Below, piece after piece: positions 16,684-24,530 of a stretch of 64,000 bases of DNA (the stretch's first letter is position 1; each line of letters starts with the position of its first letter). Below the pieces are notes generated by a model that saw only the letters and a program-made list of their open reading frames with translations, was not told the origin of the DNA and did no database searches. The position numbers were made by a program, and so were the translations under genes. Origin of the DNA: a virus. The stretch covers positions 124,001 to 188,000 of IMG/VR virus record IMGVR_UViG_3300032562_000004; one strand, written 5' to 3'.

Positions 16684-17577
16684 TTAATCTTCTTCTGCTA
16701 GTTTAGCAAAATAACTCAAGTCATCTTCATCAGATGTATCATCTTTAAATGGTGAATCTTCTGCTACTGCTTTAGGTGCAGAAAACTCTTTTGCTTTAAC
16801 TTGTTCTACGGTTGTCTTTGGTGCTTCACCATTGAGACCAAGAACTTTATCAAGGCGTTTCTTCAACTCATCATAAGACTTGAATTCTTTATCAGCAATC
16901 AAATCACTTAGAGCGAATTCACGCTTATAAACATCTTCCATCTGACCATCATCTTCAAATAATGCTGATGGTGATTCAAATTCAGACTTATCATAATTCT
17001 GATAACCTTCTACTTTACGAATCTTCAACTTAAAGTTAGCACCTTTCCACATATCAAATGGATTGATTGCTTGTTCATCTTCAAACTGAGGGTTCATTGC
17101 TTCGGAGATTTTATCAAAAATCTTTTTACCAAAACGGAACAACTTCACTTTACCTTCATTCTCAGGATGTTTTGGATCAGAAATGATGTATACGTTGGCA
17201 ATATAATCCAACTTACGTTTCTGTTTACGAACTACATCTTTGTTAGCTTCAATACCTGATTGCCATAATGTAGAATTGTGTTCACAAACAGGACATTGCT
17301 TGTTAAGTGTGGTTAAACAATTATCAATTAACCAACCACCAGGTCCTTGAAAACCATGTTTATGAATCTTGACCCATGGCAGAGCATCATCGCCATCTTT
17401 TTCGGATGCTGGTAGGAAACGAATAACGGCCATGCCATTACCTGCTTTATCTACTTCTGGCTTCCAAAAGTTTTCTGATTTATCTGAACCTGCTTCGGGG
17501 TTTTGATTGAGTGCCTCAACTGCTTGTTGTAATTTGCTGAGGTTGCCTGATTGGCGTTTGAGATTAGCGAAACTCAT
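16684..17577 (-). CDS. 32: Single-stranded DNA-binding protein gp32
   Basis: The start at MSFANLKRQSGNLSK is supported by an AAGGAGAAGT site; a longer ORF upstream lacks one. 297 residues (T4 gp32 is 301). It has a short basic N-terminal cooperativity region and an OB core with FWKPEVDKAGNGMAVIRFLP. A His-Cys3-type zinc site is visible (IHKHGF, DNCLT, QCPVCEHN), and the C-terminal tail is acidic (DDTSDEDDLSYFAKLAEED), contacting partner proteins. It coats ssDNA in replication and recombination. It is preceded by gp59-gp33 in the T4 order. Confidence 0.95.
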   Translation of the reverse strand: MSFANLKRQSGNLSKLQQAVEALNQNPEAGSDKSENFWKPEVDKAGNGMAVIRFLPASEKDGDDALPWVKIHKHGFQGPGGWLIDNCLTTLNKQCPVCEHNSTLWQSGIEANKDVVRKQKRKLDYIANVYIISDPKHPENEGKVKLFRFGKKIFDKISEAMNPQFEDEQAINPFDMWKGANFKLKIRKVEGYQNYDKSEFESPSALFEDDGQMEDVYKREFALSDLIADKEFKSYDELKKRLDKVLGLNGEAPKTTVEQVKAKEFSAPKAVAEDSPFKDDTSDEDDLSYFAKLAEED

Positions 17578-17654
17578 TGTACTTCTCCTTATTAACGGTG
17601 TATAAACGGAATATAAAAAACGACTTATCCAAAAACTACTCATAATCAACTACT

Positions 17655-17683
17655 AGTATATCATAATATTTATCCAAAGTCAA
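17655..17683 (-). promoter_or_regulatory. Sigma70-type promoter for gp32
   Basis: TTGACT, 17-base spacer, TATACT on the minus strand, overlapping the end of the upstream nucleotidase gene. The predicted start is about 70 bases before the gp32 ATG, which leaves room for leader-based autoregulation as known for T4 gp32. Confidence 0.7.
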
Positions 17684-18171
17684 ACGTACATGGCCAATAT
17701 TGCCAATGTGGATGGCCAATCTTTATGAAGTATACCAATACCTCCTTTGGCCTTCCATTGTTCGATAACGGATTCAGTATCATCAATGATAATCTTATCA
17801 GGTGCTGCATAATCTTGTTTCAGTCTTTTACCTGGAACAAAGTTTGGTGTGAATGTAATACCGTGTGTCTGTAACCATATCAACTTCTGTTTAGAAATTG
17901 CATCGTATCTTGCCTCATTTGCTGTTGAGGATAGAATTTGAGTAGGTGCAGATGCCTTACGGAGAAATTCAATTCCATCCATAGTTCCTGGCATTAACTC
18001 TAGTGTTGCAAATTGACCTGTAGCAATAAACTCATCAAAGAATTTATCAAACTGTTTATTCTTTTCTGCCTCCCTTGGCATCATTTTATATAACTCTCGA
18101 TATCTTTTGGTGAAGTCAGCAATAACTCCATCCATATCAAGGTATATACAACTAATTTGTGGCTTACGCAT
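17680..18171 (-). CDS. 5'(3')-deoxyribonucleotidase-like HAD phosphatase
   Basis: 163 residues. The HAD nucleophile motif I is CIYLDMDGVIADF (DxDGV), characteristic of NT5C-type deoxynucleotidases. Motif II/III regions are ILSSTANEARYD and PDKIIIDDTESVIEQW. The family dephosphorylates deoxynucleoside monophosphates, so a role in phage nucleotide pools is likely. The start overlaps the end of the gp59 gene by eight bases. Confidence 0.82.
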   Translation of the reverse strand: MRKPQISCIYLDMDGVIADFTKRYRELYKMMPREAEKNKQFDKFFDEFIATGQFATLELMPGTMDGIEFLRKASAPTQILSSTANEARYDAISKQKLIWLQTHGITFTPNFVPGKRLKQDYAAPDKIIIDDTESVIEQWKAKGGIGILHKDWPSTLAILAMYV

Positions 18172-18784
18172 ATTCTTTAATTTTTTCTTTCAAATTCTTT
18201 AAAAACTTTTCTTTATCATATTGTATAAATGGTGTGTATTTCTTAATTAATCGGTGCCAGATTGGCCAAATAATATCTTCGGTGACTTCTTTTTCCCATC
18301 TTGGCATACAACCTACCAAATCAACCAAAATACAAACCGATTCTAATGTTACTTCATTCTTCATGAACTTAGTGATAATCATTGGCCAACCACCACCGTG
18401 GCACCACAATATATCATCTCTCGTCCAAGACTCGGCACCATCTACCAAATCAAACAAGTATATTATATCATTATTAAAGGTATAAGTCAAGGCCTGTTGG
18501 GTCTTTTGCCACTTTAGGTAATTTTCCTCACCTTCAGTACCAGTCATATCACCTACCCACTTATCACCTTGTAGAAAGTTTGCCACATAAAAGTTTTTTA
18601 ATTCATCTAAACTATATTTACGGGACAACTTATAGAATTGGTACTTGTCTTTGCGTACCATAAAGGACTGCTTTGATACATTCGTCTTGCCATTATATTT
18701 AAAGTAATCGTAAGAATCGGATGTAAAATGTAATTTTATAGCATTATATAAAGCAAAGGCCGCAAATCCTGTGTTTTCACTCAT
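18164..18784 (-). CDS. 59: Helicase loader gp59
   Basis: 206 residues (T4 gp59 is 217). The segment VRKDKYQFYKLSRKYSLDEL, followed by NFLQGDKWVGDMTG, matches the T4 gp59 pattern (RRDKYFFQKLSEKYKLKEL, then WIGDI). gp59 loads the gp41 helicase on gp32-coated forks. The gene order 33-59-32 is the same as in T4 and supports the call. The start overlaps the gp33 stop. Confidence 0.88.
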   Translation of the reverse strand: MSENTGFAAFALYNAIKLHFTSDSYDYFKYNGKTNVSKQSFMVRKDKYQFYKLSRKYSLDELKNFYVANFLQGDKWVGDMTGTEGEENYLKWQKTQQALTYTFNNDIIYLFDLVDGAESWTRDDILWCHGGGWPMIITKFMKNEVTLESVCILVDLVGCMPRWEKEVTEDIIWPIWHRLIKKYTPFIQYDKEKFLKNLKEKIKEYA

Positions 18785-19002
18785 ATTGGTAGTTTACTAG
18801 ATTTCTTAATTAAATTTAAACTCTGTGCTTCTTCTTTAATCTTGGCTTTGAGTGCTGAACTAATTAAACTGGCAGCAACTTCTATTTCTAATTCTGTTTC
18901 TTTACAATGATGGCAGATGGCATCCATTAAACCTAAATGTTCATCTGCCGCCAATTGTTCAATCATCATACTAAATTGTTTAATCTCATCTCTTGTAGGC
19001 AT
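18781..19002 (-). CDS. 33: Late transcription coactivator gp33
   Basis: The start MPTRDEIKQFSMMIE is chosen over an upstream in-frame Met that falls inside the hydrolase gene. 73 residues (T4 gp33 is 112). It is a small helical protein with the segment FSMMIEQLAADEHLGLMDAI and a basic C-terminus. In T4, gp33 bridges RNA polymerase and the sliding clamp at TATAAATA promoters, and such boxes are present in this window. The identity rests mainly on the 33-59-32 synteny and the family-like core. Confidence 0.75.
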   Translation of the reverse strand: MPTRDEIKQFSMMIEQLAADEHLGLMDAICHHCKETELEIEVAASLISSALKAKIKEEAQSLNLIKKSSKLPI

Positions 19003-19003
19003 C

Positions 19004-19534
19004 TCAAATATTCTTCGCTTTATAAAATATGTGGTGACCAATTTGTGTAACTCGTTGTAAGTTCCAACCTGGATTCACCTGTGTGTTATGATAGTATAAC
19101 GCATTTGTTCTCGCTATTGTATCATGAACATCTGGTTCCGTCAAGGCCTTTCTTGCAACCATTTCAGATTCATCGTAGGCATATTTGTTTCTTACCAACA
19201 TATTTTTCATACAAGTCCATGAAAACTGGCATACCACCAACTTATTAACATAACTACGTTGGTATACCACTTCACATACTGTACCACCAAACTTTGGATC
19301 GTTTGCACGATTGATTGTTACCTGTGCTACTGCCAATTTACCTTCATAAGATTCTGTTGCAGCTTCAAAATAAACATTATCTGCGAGGCATTTTAATTGT
19401 TTATTGAAATCTTCACTCACTTGTTGTTCTACTACCATTTGAGTAACCTCTTGTGAAATAGATGGGAATGAATATGCCAATAAAGCACAACTTAACAACA
19501 ATAATATAGCTTTTGATTTTGATGCGAACATCAT
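19004..19534 (-). CDS. Exported cell-wall hydrolase, SleB (Hydrolase_2) type
   Basis: 176 residues with a clear N-terminal signal (SKAILLLLSCALLAYSFPSISQ). The domain core NVYFEAATESYEGKLAVAQ and NRANDPKFGGTVCEVVYQ is that of SleB-type hydrolases, with Glu in YFEAATES as the likely catalytic acid. A phage endolysin exported by Sec is a reasonable role. The ribosome site AAAGGAGATATG precedes the ATG. It is downstream of tmRNA 1 and upstream of gp33. Confidence 0.82.
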   Translation of the reverse strand: MMFASKSKAILLLLSCALLAYSFPSISQEVTQMVVEQQVSEDFNKQLKCLADNVYFEAATESYEGKLAVAQVTINRANDPKFGGTVCEVVYQRSYVNKLVVCQFSWTCMKNMLVRNKYAYDESEMVARKALTEPDVHDTIARTNALYYHNTQVNPGWNLQRVTQIGHHIFYKAKNI

Positions 19535-19584
19535 ATCTCCTTTTGTTTACGGTCGTTACTCTGACCTTGGACCCAAGTACTTCT

Positions 19585-19955
19585 GACTTTGTGATAGGGT
19601 TTGTGGAACGATTGTTTCTGTTGCCAAGTACAATCGCTGGAAAACTCCGACAGGTGTTTAGGCTGCCAGTGCGTAACTTTCATCGTTAGCGTTTAATTTA
19701 ATTTGCTTCTTCGACCGAGTGTCCTCAATCCTAACGGCTTTCGCTTTGCCGATTCTCCATTGTTCTAATTATTGCCATGTCGAAACCGGTCGCCCACATC
19801 AAAAACATATTAGCTGGTAATACTCACTCCATTAAAAACCTGCCGTTGTGACTGGTTCACTAATATGCTTATGGTGTAGGCGGGGAGAATCGAACTCCCG
19901 TCCACAACAACTTTCAAACAACTTCAACGAATGTGTATCAATAATGGTCCTAATC
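19585..19955 (-). ncRNA. ssrA: tmRNA 1, circularly permuted (two-piece)
   Basis: On the minus strand the acceptor piece comes first. It has a T-arm with GGGAGTTCGATTCTCCC and ends CGCCTACACCA (CCA end at 19872). A roughly 74-base intervening segment follows, then the coding piece, beginning GTGGGCGACCGGTTTCGACA at 19797. GTGGGCG pairs with CGCCTAC and keeps a G3-U70 pair, the alanine identity element. The tag ORF encodes ANDESYALAA and stops in a hairpin loop. A GATTGT/ACAATC hairpin follows. The intervening segment is closed by CATATTAG/CTAATATG. Outer ends are approximate. Confidence 0.88.
19658..19690 (-). other. tmRNA 1 tag reading frame (ANDESYALAA)
   Basis: Resume codon GCT at 19690, ten sense codons, TAA at 19658. 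The LAA ending is the canonical ClpXP/ClpAP recognition end, so proteins rescued by this tmRNA should be degraded. Confidence 0.88.
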
Positions 19956-20052
19956 TATAACTAGTATAAACATCGCCATTATTAAATCTAACTTGGCCCC
20001 AATGAAAAATTCCACCACGGTACCAATGTGTCTTATATACTCTAATCTTCAT
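19924..20052 (-). CDS. Small protein overlapping tmRNA 1 precursor
   Basis: 42 codons, MKIRVYKTHWYRGG... ending GPLLIHIR. It is rich in aromatic and basic residues, with an NGDVYTSY segment that looks protein-like. A GGTGG/GGTCGG purine stretch precedes the ATG. The 3' third overlaps the predicted 5' part of the tmRNA acceptor piece. It is either a real leader gene read through into the tmRNA, or chance. No family is recognised. Confidence 0.45.
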   Translation of the reverse strand: MKIRVYKTHWYRGGIFHWGQVRFNNGDVYTSYRLGPLLIHIR

Positions 20053-20090
20053 GTCCGACCCACCACCTATTTTATTCGAAATAGGAAACC

Positions 20091-20119
20091 ATTATATCAT
20101 TATATTTATGCTTTGGCAA
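20091..20119 (-). promoter_or_regulatory. Sigma70-type promoter for tmRNA 1
   Basis: TTGCCA, 17 bases, TATAAT on the minus strand, just inside the 3' end of the exonuclease gene. It directs transcription into the small ORF, tmRNA 1 and probably the hydrolase-gp33-gp59 genes. Confidence 0.65.
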
Positions 20120-20768
20120 CATTTTTTTGGTAATAATCAATCGCTTTCACCAATCCAGGTATGTGGTCATCGGTTTTCTGCTGAAATACCAATGGTGCTT
20201 CATTCTCTACCGCCATGATAATTACCAGATTATCAATTGGTGTACCAATCATTTCTTCATACATCAAAGCATATGCGGATGTTTGCCAAAAGTAATCTTC
20301 AATGTGTGCCATTTCTTTTATTTTCTTTGATGTTTTAAAGTCAATAACAGATAATACACCATCAAATTCACCAATACAATCCACACGACCTGCCATGCCT
20401 AATTGTTTAGACCATAATGCACATTCTTGATAATGAATATTGTTGATACGATTTAATTCTGGCTTAATTGATTGGAACATCTCCAACGCATCAGGCATGA
20501 TTGTGCCTAACTTCTCATTGTTTAGATATCTCTCGCACAAGGTGTGTACATTGGTGCCACGACCTGTTGCTTGTTTAGAGATTCTATTGGCTTCTGCTTC
20601 ACCAACTCTCTTACGCCATTTCATGATACCCTCTTTCTTTTGGGCGCCAATCACAGTAGTAACAGACGGCAATTTAGAACCATCAGGTAGAGTATAGTAC
20701 CTCATACCATCAGGAAAGGTTTCAGATTTTAAATCAATGAGGTCTTTTGGTGGGCAAAAAGTAAACAT
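20106..20768 (-). CDS. PD-(D/E)XK exonuclease (MGME1/RecB-nuclease-like)
   Basis: 220 residues. The nuclease core is visible as MAGRVDCIGEFDGVLSVIDF followed by KTSKK: Asp in GRVD, then D-x-K in IDFKTSKK, preceded by RGTNVHTLCERYL. This is the pattern of mitochondrial-genome-maintenance/Cas4-like exonucleases common in T4-like phages. It probably processes DNA ends in recombination or replication. The start overlaps the stop of the hydroxylase gene. Confidence 0.83.
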   Translation of the reverse strand: MFTFCPPKDLIDLKSETFPDGMRYYTLPDGSKLPSVTTVIGAQKKEGIMKWRKRVGEAEANRISKQATGRGTNVHTLCERYLNNEKLGTIMPDALEMFQSIKPELNRINNIHYQECALWSKQLGMAGRVDCIGEFDGVLSVIDFKTSKKIKEMAHIEDYFWQTSAYALMYEEMIGTPIDNLVIIMAVENEAPLVFQQKTDDHIPGLVKAIDYYQKNVAKA

Positions 20769-21544
20769 TATTTTTTATTTCTATAATTATCTAATTCAGC
20801 TTCAAACTTAGCTGCTTGTTCAGGAGTAATAACAGTAGCATCAATTCGTTTTCTCAACTCATCAGCATAATTCTGTAATTGTGTAATATCACCCTCATAG
20901 TGAAAATTCTTTGTAACATGTTTTGTATCATAGGCATCAATTAATAGATTATATCTATCAGTATCTCCATCATTTCTAATTTGATGCCATTTATTTACCC
21001 ATAAGATGTAAGCAGAACCATCAGCAGGCATATGTAGATTTTCACCTTCACAAATGAATACACATTTTGGATTTGTCCATAACGGAATATGAATTCGTGC
21101 CATGTATTCTTGTTCAGGTCCATCAGAATGTACCACAGATTTTGAACCAGCTTTTAGATTAGTAATTCTAGCACGCCTGGTGTAGAAACCCAATTCATCC
21201 AATTGGTCTAATACTTTCTTAATTTCACCGACACAACCTTGTGTTGGGTTTTTATATTCTAATGAATGTGCAATATCCAAATATTTTAGTGTTTCATAGT
21301 TATTGGCACCTTTGGGAAAGAATACTTCTTCTAATGTAGTACCTTCTTCATTCTGAAAGAAAGCAAACCCATCACGCCAATCACCAGTACGACTTTGTAA
21401 ACTGTAACCACCAAATCCATTATATTGTGGGGTTTCATATTCTTTACCTTGAATACATTCTCCACCCAATGTAAATACACTACGTTTAACTTCTTCTCTT
21501 AACTTTTCAATGTCGACTTTGAAATCTAATTTTTCATAGAACAT
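20768..21544 (-). CDS. Aspartyl/asparaginyl beta-hydroxylase-like oxygenase
   Basis: 258 residues. The metal/2-oxoglutarate core is SVVHSDGPEQEYMARIHIPL (H-x-D), then NKWHQIRNDGDTDRYNLLID (distal His and Arg). This order is that of the Asp_Arg_Hydrox double-stranded beta-helix family, Fe(II)/2-oxoglutarate enzymes that hydroxylate side chains in proteins or peptides. It is the last of four oxygenase-like genes below the radical SAM gene, with one-base overlaps to its neighbours. Confidence 0.8.
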   Translation of the reverse strand: MFYEKLDFKVDIEKLREEVKRSVFTLGGECIQGKEYETPQYNGFGGYSLQSRTGDWRDGFAFFQNEEGTTLEEVFFPKGANNYETLKYLDIAHSLEYKNPTQGCVGEIKKVLDQLDELGFYTRRARITNLKAGSKSVVHSDGPEQEYMARIHIPLWTNPKCVFICEGENLHMPADGSAYILWVNKWHQIRNDGDTDRYNLLIDAYDTKHVTKNFHYEGDITQLQNYADELRKRIDATVITPEQAAKFEAELDNYRNKK

Positions 21545-22128
21545 TATAATACACCTTTCAACATTTCAATGGTACTCTTATCAAATGTACCCAAATTGGA
21601 AGTTAATGATATTCTTGGTTGATTAGACCTGTTTTGTTCTACACTATGTAATACAAAACCTGGAAAGAATACTAACTTACTTTCTTTAGCTTTAATACGA
21701 TTAAACTTAGAACCATTCACACCATCGTTACCTGAATCCCAATCACAACCATTTCTAGGATCAATTAATAACAGGTCACCACAATTCTCAGGTGCTTGTA
21801 TATAATAAGTCATAGCAATCTTTGGTCCACCGTGTCCGTGTATGGCCATAGATTCACCTGGATTATTATAATTTACCCAACCTCTGTTGTGCCAATATTC
21901 AAAACCATCAACATAGTTGTGTGCCACATAATCATAAGTTTGTTCTTTGATTACCTTTAATGTATATTCTCTAAGTTCATTTAACCTTTTAGAATCGTTT
22001 GTCCAAACATTTGATGTTGGTTTGAATGATGTAATTTCATTCCACAATTCAATATTAAATTGTCTATCAAAATCAGTTTGTATCTCCCAAACAGGAGTAA
22101 CCCACATATCAGTTTTGTTTATAATCAT
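21544..22128 (-). CDS. 2OG-Fe(II) oxygenase-like protein A
   Basis: 194 residues. The core is GWVNYNNPGESMAIHGHGG, then MTYYIQAPENCGDLLLIDPR, and LVFFPGFVLHSVEQNRS with RISL. This is the H-x-H/D, DPR, FPxxLxHxV, R pattern of the phage 2OG-FeII_Oxy family. The substrate is unknown. It shares an N-terminal W.(T/S)P(V/I)WE(I/V)(Q/T)TD motif with the paralog at 22648, so the two arose by duplication. Confidence 0.8.
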   Translation of the reverse strand: MIINKTDMWVTPVWEIQTDFDRQFNIELWNEITSFKPTSNVWTNDSKRLNELREYTLKVIKEQTYDYVAHNYVDGFEYWHNRGWVNYNNPGESMAIHGHGGPKIAMTYYIQAPENCGDLLLIDPRNGCDWDSGNDGVNGSKFNRIKAKESKLVFFPGFVLHSVEQNRSNQPRISLTSNLGTFDKSTIEMLKGVL

Positions 22129-22667
22129 AAATGACCAGTTTCTTTCAACATATCACACACAGCAGCATAATCATAAGTTGCTGTAGCCAGAGTAATTGCT
22201 ACTCTATTTTTAATTCCTGATAATGGTGTAACTGAATGAGGTTTTGTTACATCTAAAATGTATACATCACCTGGTTCAGCAATGTAGTTACCATTAATCA
22301 ATAAATCTTCTTTATCATAAATGAAACCGTGTCCTGTTTGGTTCTCGATTCTGTGTTTCTTTGGGTCATCATTCTTAAATGTAAAGAACTCTGTTACACA
22401 ATTATCCGTTTCGACATAAAAGTTAATTGTTACCAAATCACAATCAGTATGTGGTGGTATTACTGTATTAATCTCCATCAATGATACACAGAACATATTA
22501 CGATATCGTTCAGGAATATATTCTATCACAGATTTATAATCTTGGCAATCCACATTAAGATATTTGATACCTTTGAACTCACCATCTACCACTTCACCGA
22601 ATGTTACTTGTTCAGTCAATGGTTTGTAACCAGTAATTGTGAATGGTTTATTTAATTTTTGGAACAT
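22125..22667 (-). CDS. 2OG-Fe(II) oxygenase/cupin-like protein
   Basis: 180 residues. It has VIPPHTDCDLVTINFYVE (H-x-D), GHGFIYDKEDLLING, and EPGDVYILDVTKPHSVTPLSG followed by NRVAITLAT (distal His and Arg). These fit a non-heme iron dioxygenase fold that differs from the two paralogs flanking it. It overlaps both neighbours, so translation is coupled. The substrate is unknown. Confidence 0.72.
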   Translation of the reverse strand: MFQKLNKPFTITGYKPLTEQVTFGEVVDGEFKGIKYLNVDCQDYKSVIEYIPERYRNMFCVSLMEINTVIPPHTDCDLVTINFYVETDNCVTEFFTFKNDDPKKHRIENQTGHGFIYDKEDLLINGNYIAEPGDVYILDVTKPHSVTPLSGIKNRVAITLATATYDYAAVCDMLKETGHL

Positions 22668-23322
22668 ATTCTTTAATCTTCACTAAATCATTTACCCAAC
22701 TCTTTAACACCACAGCATTAGGACTATCTTTCTCAATTTTCAATTTCATATCGGTAGATAATGAGATTCTTAAATCATTAGACTTGTTCTCTTGTACCTC
22801 ATGCATCAGATAGGCAGGAAAGAATACCAATTGGCCTGCCTTTGGTGTTATTGTTTTAATCTTTGCTGTTGGATTCTCCGTGGTGTATTCACCATCAACA
22901 ATAACAAGTTCACTAGTATCAATGAATGATATATCACCAGAGCTCTCTGGCACTTTAATATAATAAGTTGCCGCAAGTGCTGCATCAGAGTGTGCATGCA
23001 TCTCAATACGTTGACCAGGTTCTTTTACATTGACCCAACCAAATAGAAATTCAAATTGAATCTCCAATCCTTCTACTTCTCTTGCCTCACGAACATAATC
23101 GTTAGCATTCTCTACTACTAATTTGTGTATTGTTCTTTTGAGTTTTTGTATGTGTGGTAAATCGTAGTCCCATAAATCATCTTTGGGACTACTATCTACA
23201 CCAGTTTGAATATTTTTTGCTATTAGATAGATTTCATCCAGTAGTCTGTCGTTAAACTCTGAATCTAAATCTGTTGTTACTTCCCATATTGGTGATTTCC
23301 ACCATGTATTCACTTGAACCAT
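22648..23322 (-). CDS. 2OG-Fe(II) oxygenase-like protein B
   Basis: 224 residues. The core is FGWVNVKEPGQRIEMHAHSD, ATYYIKVPESSGDISFIDTS, then GQLVFFPAYLMHEVQENKS and RISLSTD. HxHxD, distal His and Arg are all present, as in the phage 2OG-FeII_Oxy proteins. It is paralogous to the gene at 21544, with a similar N-terminal VNTWWKSPIWEVTTDLDSEF. Fourth gene below the radical SAM enzyme in transcription order. Confidence 0.8.
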   Translation of the reverse strand: MVQVNTWWKSPIWEVTTDLDSEFNDRLLDEIYLIAKNIQTGVDSSPKDDLWDYDLPHIQKLKRTIHKLVVENANDYVREAREVEGLEIQFEFLFGWVNVKEPGQRIEMHAHSDAALAATYYIKVPESSGDISFIDTSELVIVDGEYTTENPTAKIKTITPKAGQLVFFPAYLMHEVQENKSNDLRISLSTDMKLKIEKDSPNAVVLKSWVNDLVKIKEYVPKIK

Positions 23323-23332
23323 TTTGTAAGGT

Positions 23333-23650
23333 TTACAGTCCTTTTTTTAACTTCCATGCTTCATATTGTTGTACAATTTCACACTTATGATTCCAATCAA
23401 TACCATCATGTGAGTTTAATTTGGCTGTATGGTACTCATCACCATATACAATATGTTCTAAAATAGGAATGCCATCATGAAAGATTGCTTCTAAGATATC
23501 AGCATAATCATGTAACATCTGAAACATTCTATCTTTTTTATCTTCAGGCAGGTTCAACATATCTGCACCCATCTGATTATCAAAATAATAGATTACATGC
23601 TGACGATATAGTTCAGTATCTTCTATTGTGATTTGATTGGTACCAGGCAT
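23333..23650 (-). CDS. Small protein in oxygenase cluster, unknown
   Basis: 105 residues, acidic and helical (EDKKDRMFQMLHDYADILEAIF, shortened). It begins MPGTNQITIEDTELYRQHVI and overlaps the end of the Cys-rich gene by 28 bases. I recognise no domain. It may be a partner or carrier in the modification cluster, inferred from position only. Confidence 0.6.
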   Translation of the reverse strand: MPGTNQITIEDTELYRQHVIYYFDNQMGADMLNLPEDKKDRMFQMLHDYADILEAIFHDGIPILEHIVYGDEYHTAKLNSHDGIDWNHKCEIVQQYEAWKLKKGL

Positions 23651-24519
23651 TTTAATTTTCCTTTAAAACTATTTAATTTTGTAATTGTAGATGCTGTGTA
23701 ATAACTAAAGAACAAGAAGAACCAAATAGTATATACTGTTGGTAATCCATGTTTACGTTTTGATTTAGCGATTCTTGGAATCATATCAACAACACGGCAG
23801 ATAGGACGGCCAATATTCATTAGAATACGACCCATGAAATTATCACGTTCAACAGCACCCATTAAGTATGCCATGTGTTGTGACCATGGTTGACCAATCT
23901 TGTTAGCCATATCAATCATGGCTTTCTGTTGTGCCTTCTGGCGTTCTTCTTTATTCTTAATCCACACCATGAAATCAGGACCTTTGCCTTCCATCCATGC
24001 TGTTACGATACGAGCCCAACGAATATAACCACGATATACCGATTTATCTGTTTTGCGTAACATCTGACCATAGGCTTGGTCGGCTGCCCATATATTGTGG
24101 CTCATCATACCAAGGTCAAACAGTTTAGCACAAACAATCTTAGAACAGTTACAAGCACAGTTACAATTATATGATGTTTGGCCTGTGGTACAGTTATAGG
24201 TACAAGCACAGTTGCAATTATTTTGTAACCAAGATTGTGAATCACAGTTGGTACAATTTACTGTACCTGAAATATAGCAGTTGTTGCATTGGATGTTACC
24301 ACAGTTACAATTGGATGTACAGTTACTATTGTTACAATTTCCTTGAGTGGTATTTTGAAAATAAGTCAAACCTTTAAACGAATTCATGTTTGGTGATGAT
24401 GGACTAATTGATGGCAAAACATAACCATTGAGAAAATTCAATGAAGAACTATACGTTGTGCCAATACCCAATTCGTTATTAACATCACTAACTGCAATTT
24501 GTCCTGTAGGTGTGGTCAT
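23623..24519 (-). CDS. Cys-rich putative virion protein, candidate modification substrate
   Basis: 298 residues. The N-terminus TTPTGQIAVSDVNNELG is a phage minor-structural-protein signature. Residues 62-130 carry 17 cysteines in CNC, CxxC and NCNCACNC patterns with many Asn. The C-terminal half is basic and Met/Trp-rich (WARIVTAWMEGKGPDFMVWI) and ends in an aromatic hydrophobic helix (YTIWFFLFFSYYTAS). A TATAAATA late box lies about 30 bases upstream. It is directly downstream of the radical SAM/SPASM gene and followed by oxygenases. It could also simply be a metal-binding tail protein. Confidence 0.72.
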   Translation of the reverse strand: MTTPTGQIAVSDVNNELGIGTTYSSSLNFLNGYVLPSISPSSPNMNSFKGLTYFQNTTQGNCNNSNCTSNCNCGNIQCNNCYISGTVNCTNCDSQSWLQNNCNCACTYNCTTGQTSYNCNCACNCSKIVCAKLFDLGMMSHNIWAADQAYGQMLRKTDKSVYRGYIRWARIVTAWMEGKGPDFMVWIKNKEERQKAQQKAMIDMANKIGQPWSQHMAYLMGAVERDNFMGRILMNIGRPICRVVDMIPRIAKSKRKHGLPTVYTIWFFLFFSYYTASTITKLNSFKGKLKCLVPIKSQ

Positions 24520-24530
24520 TTATTTACTCT

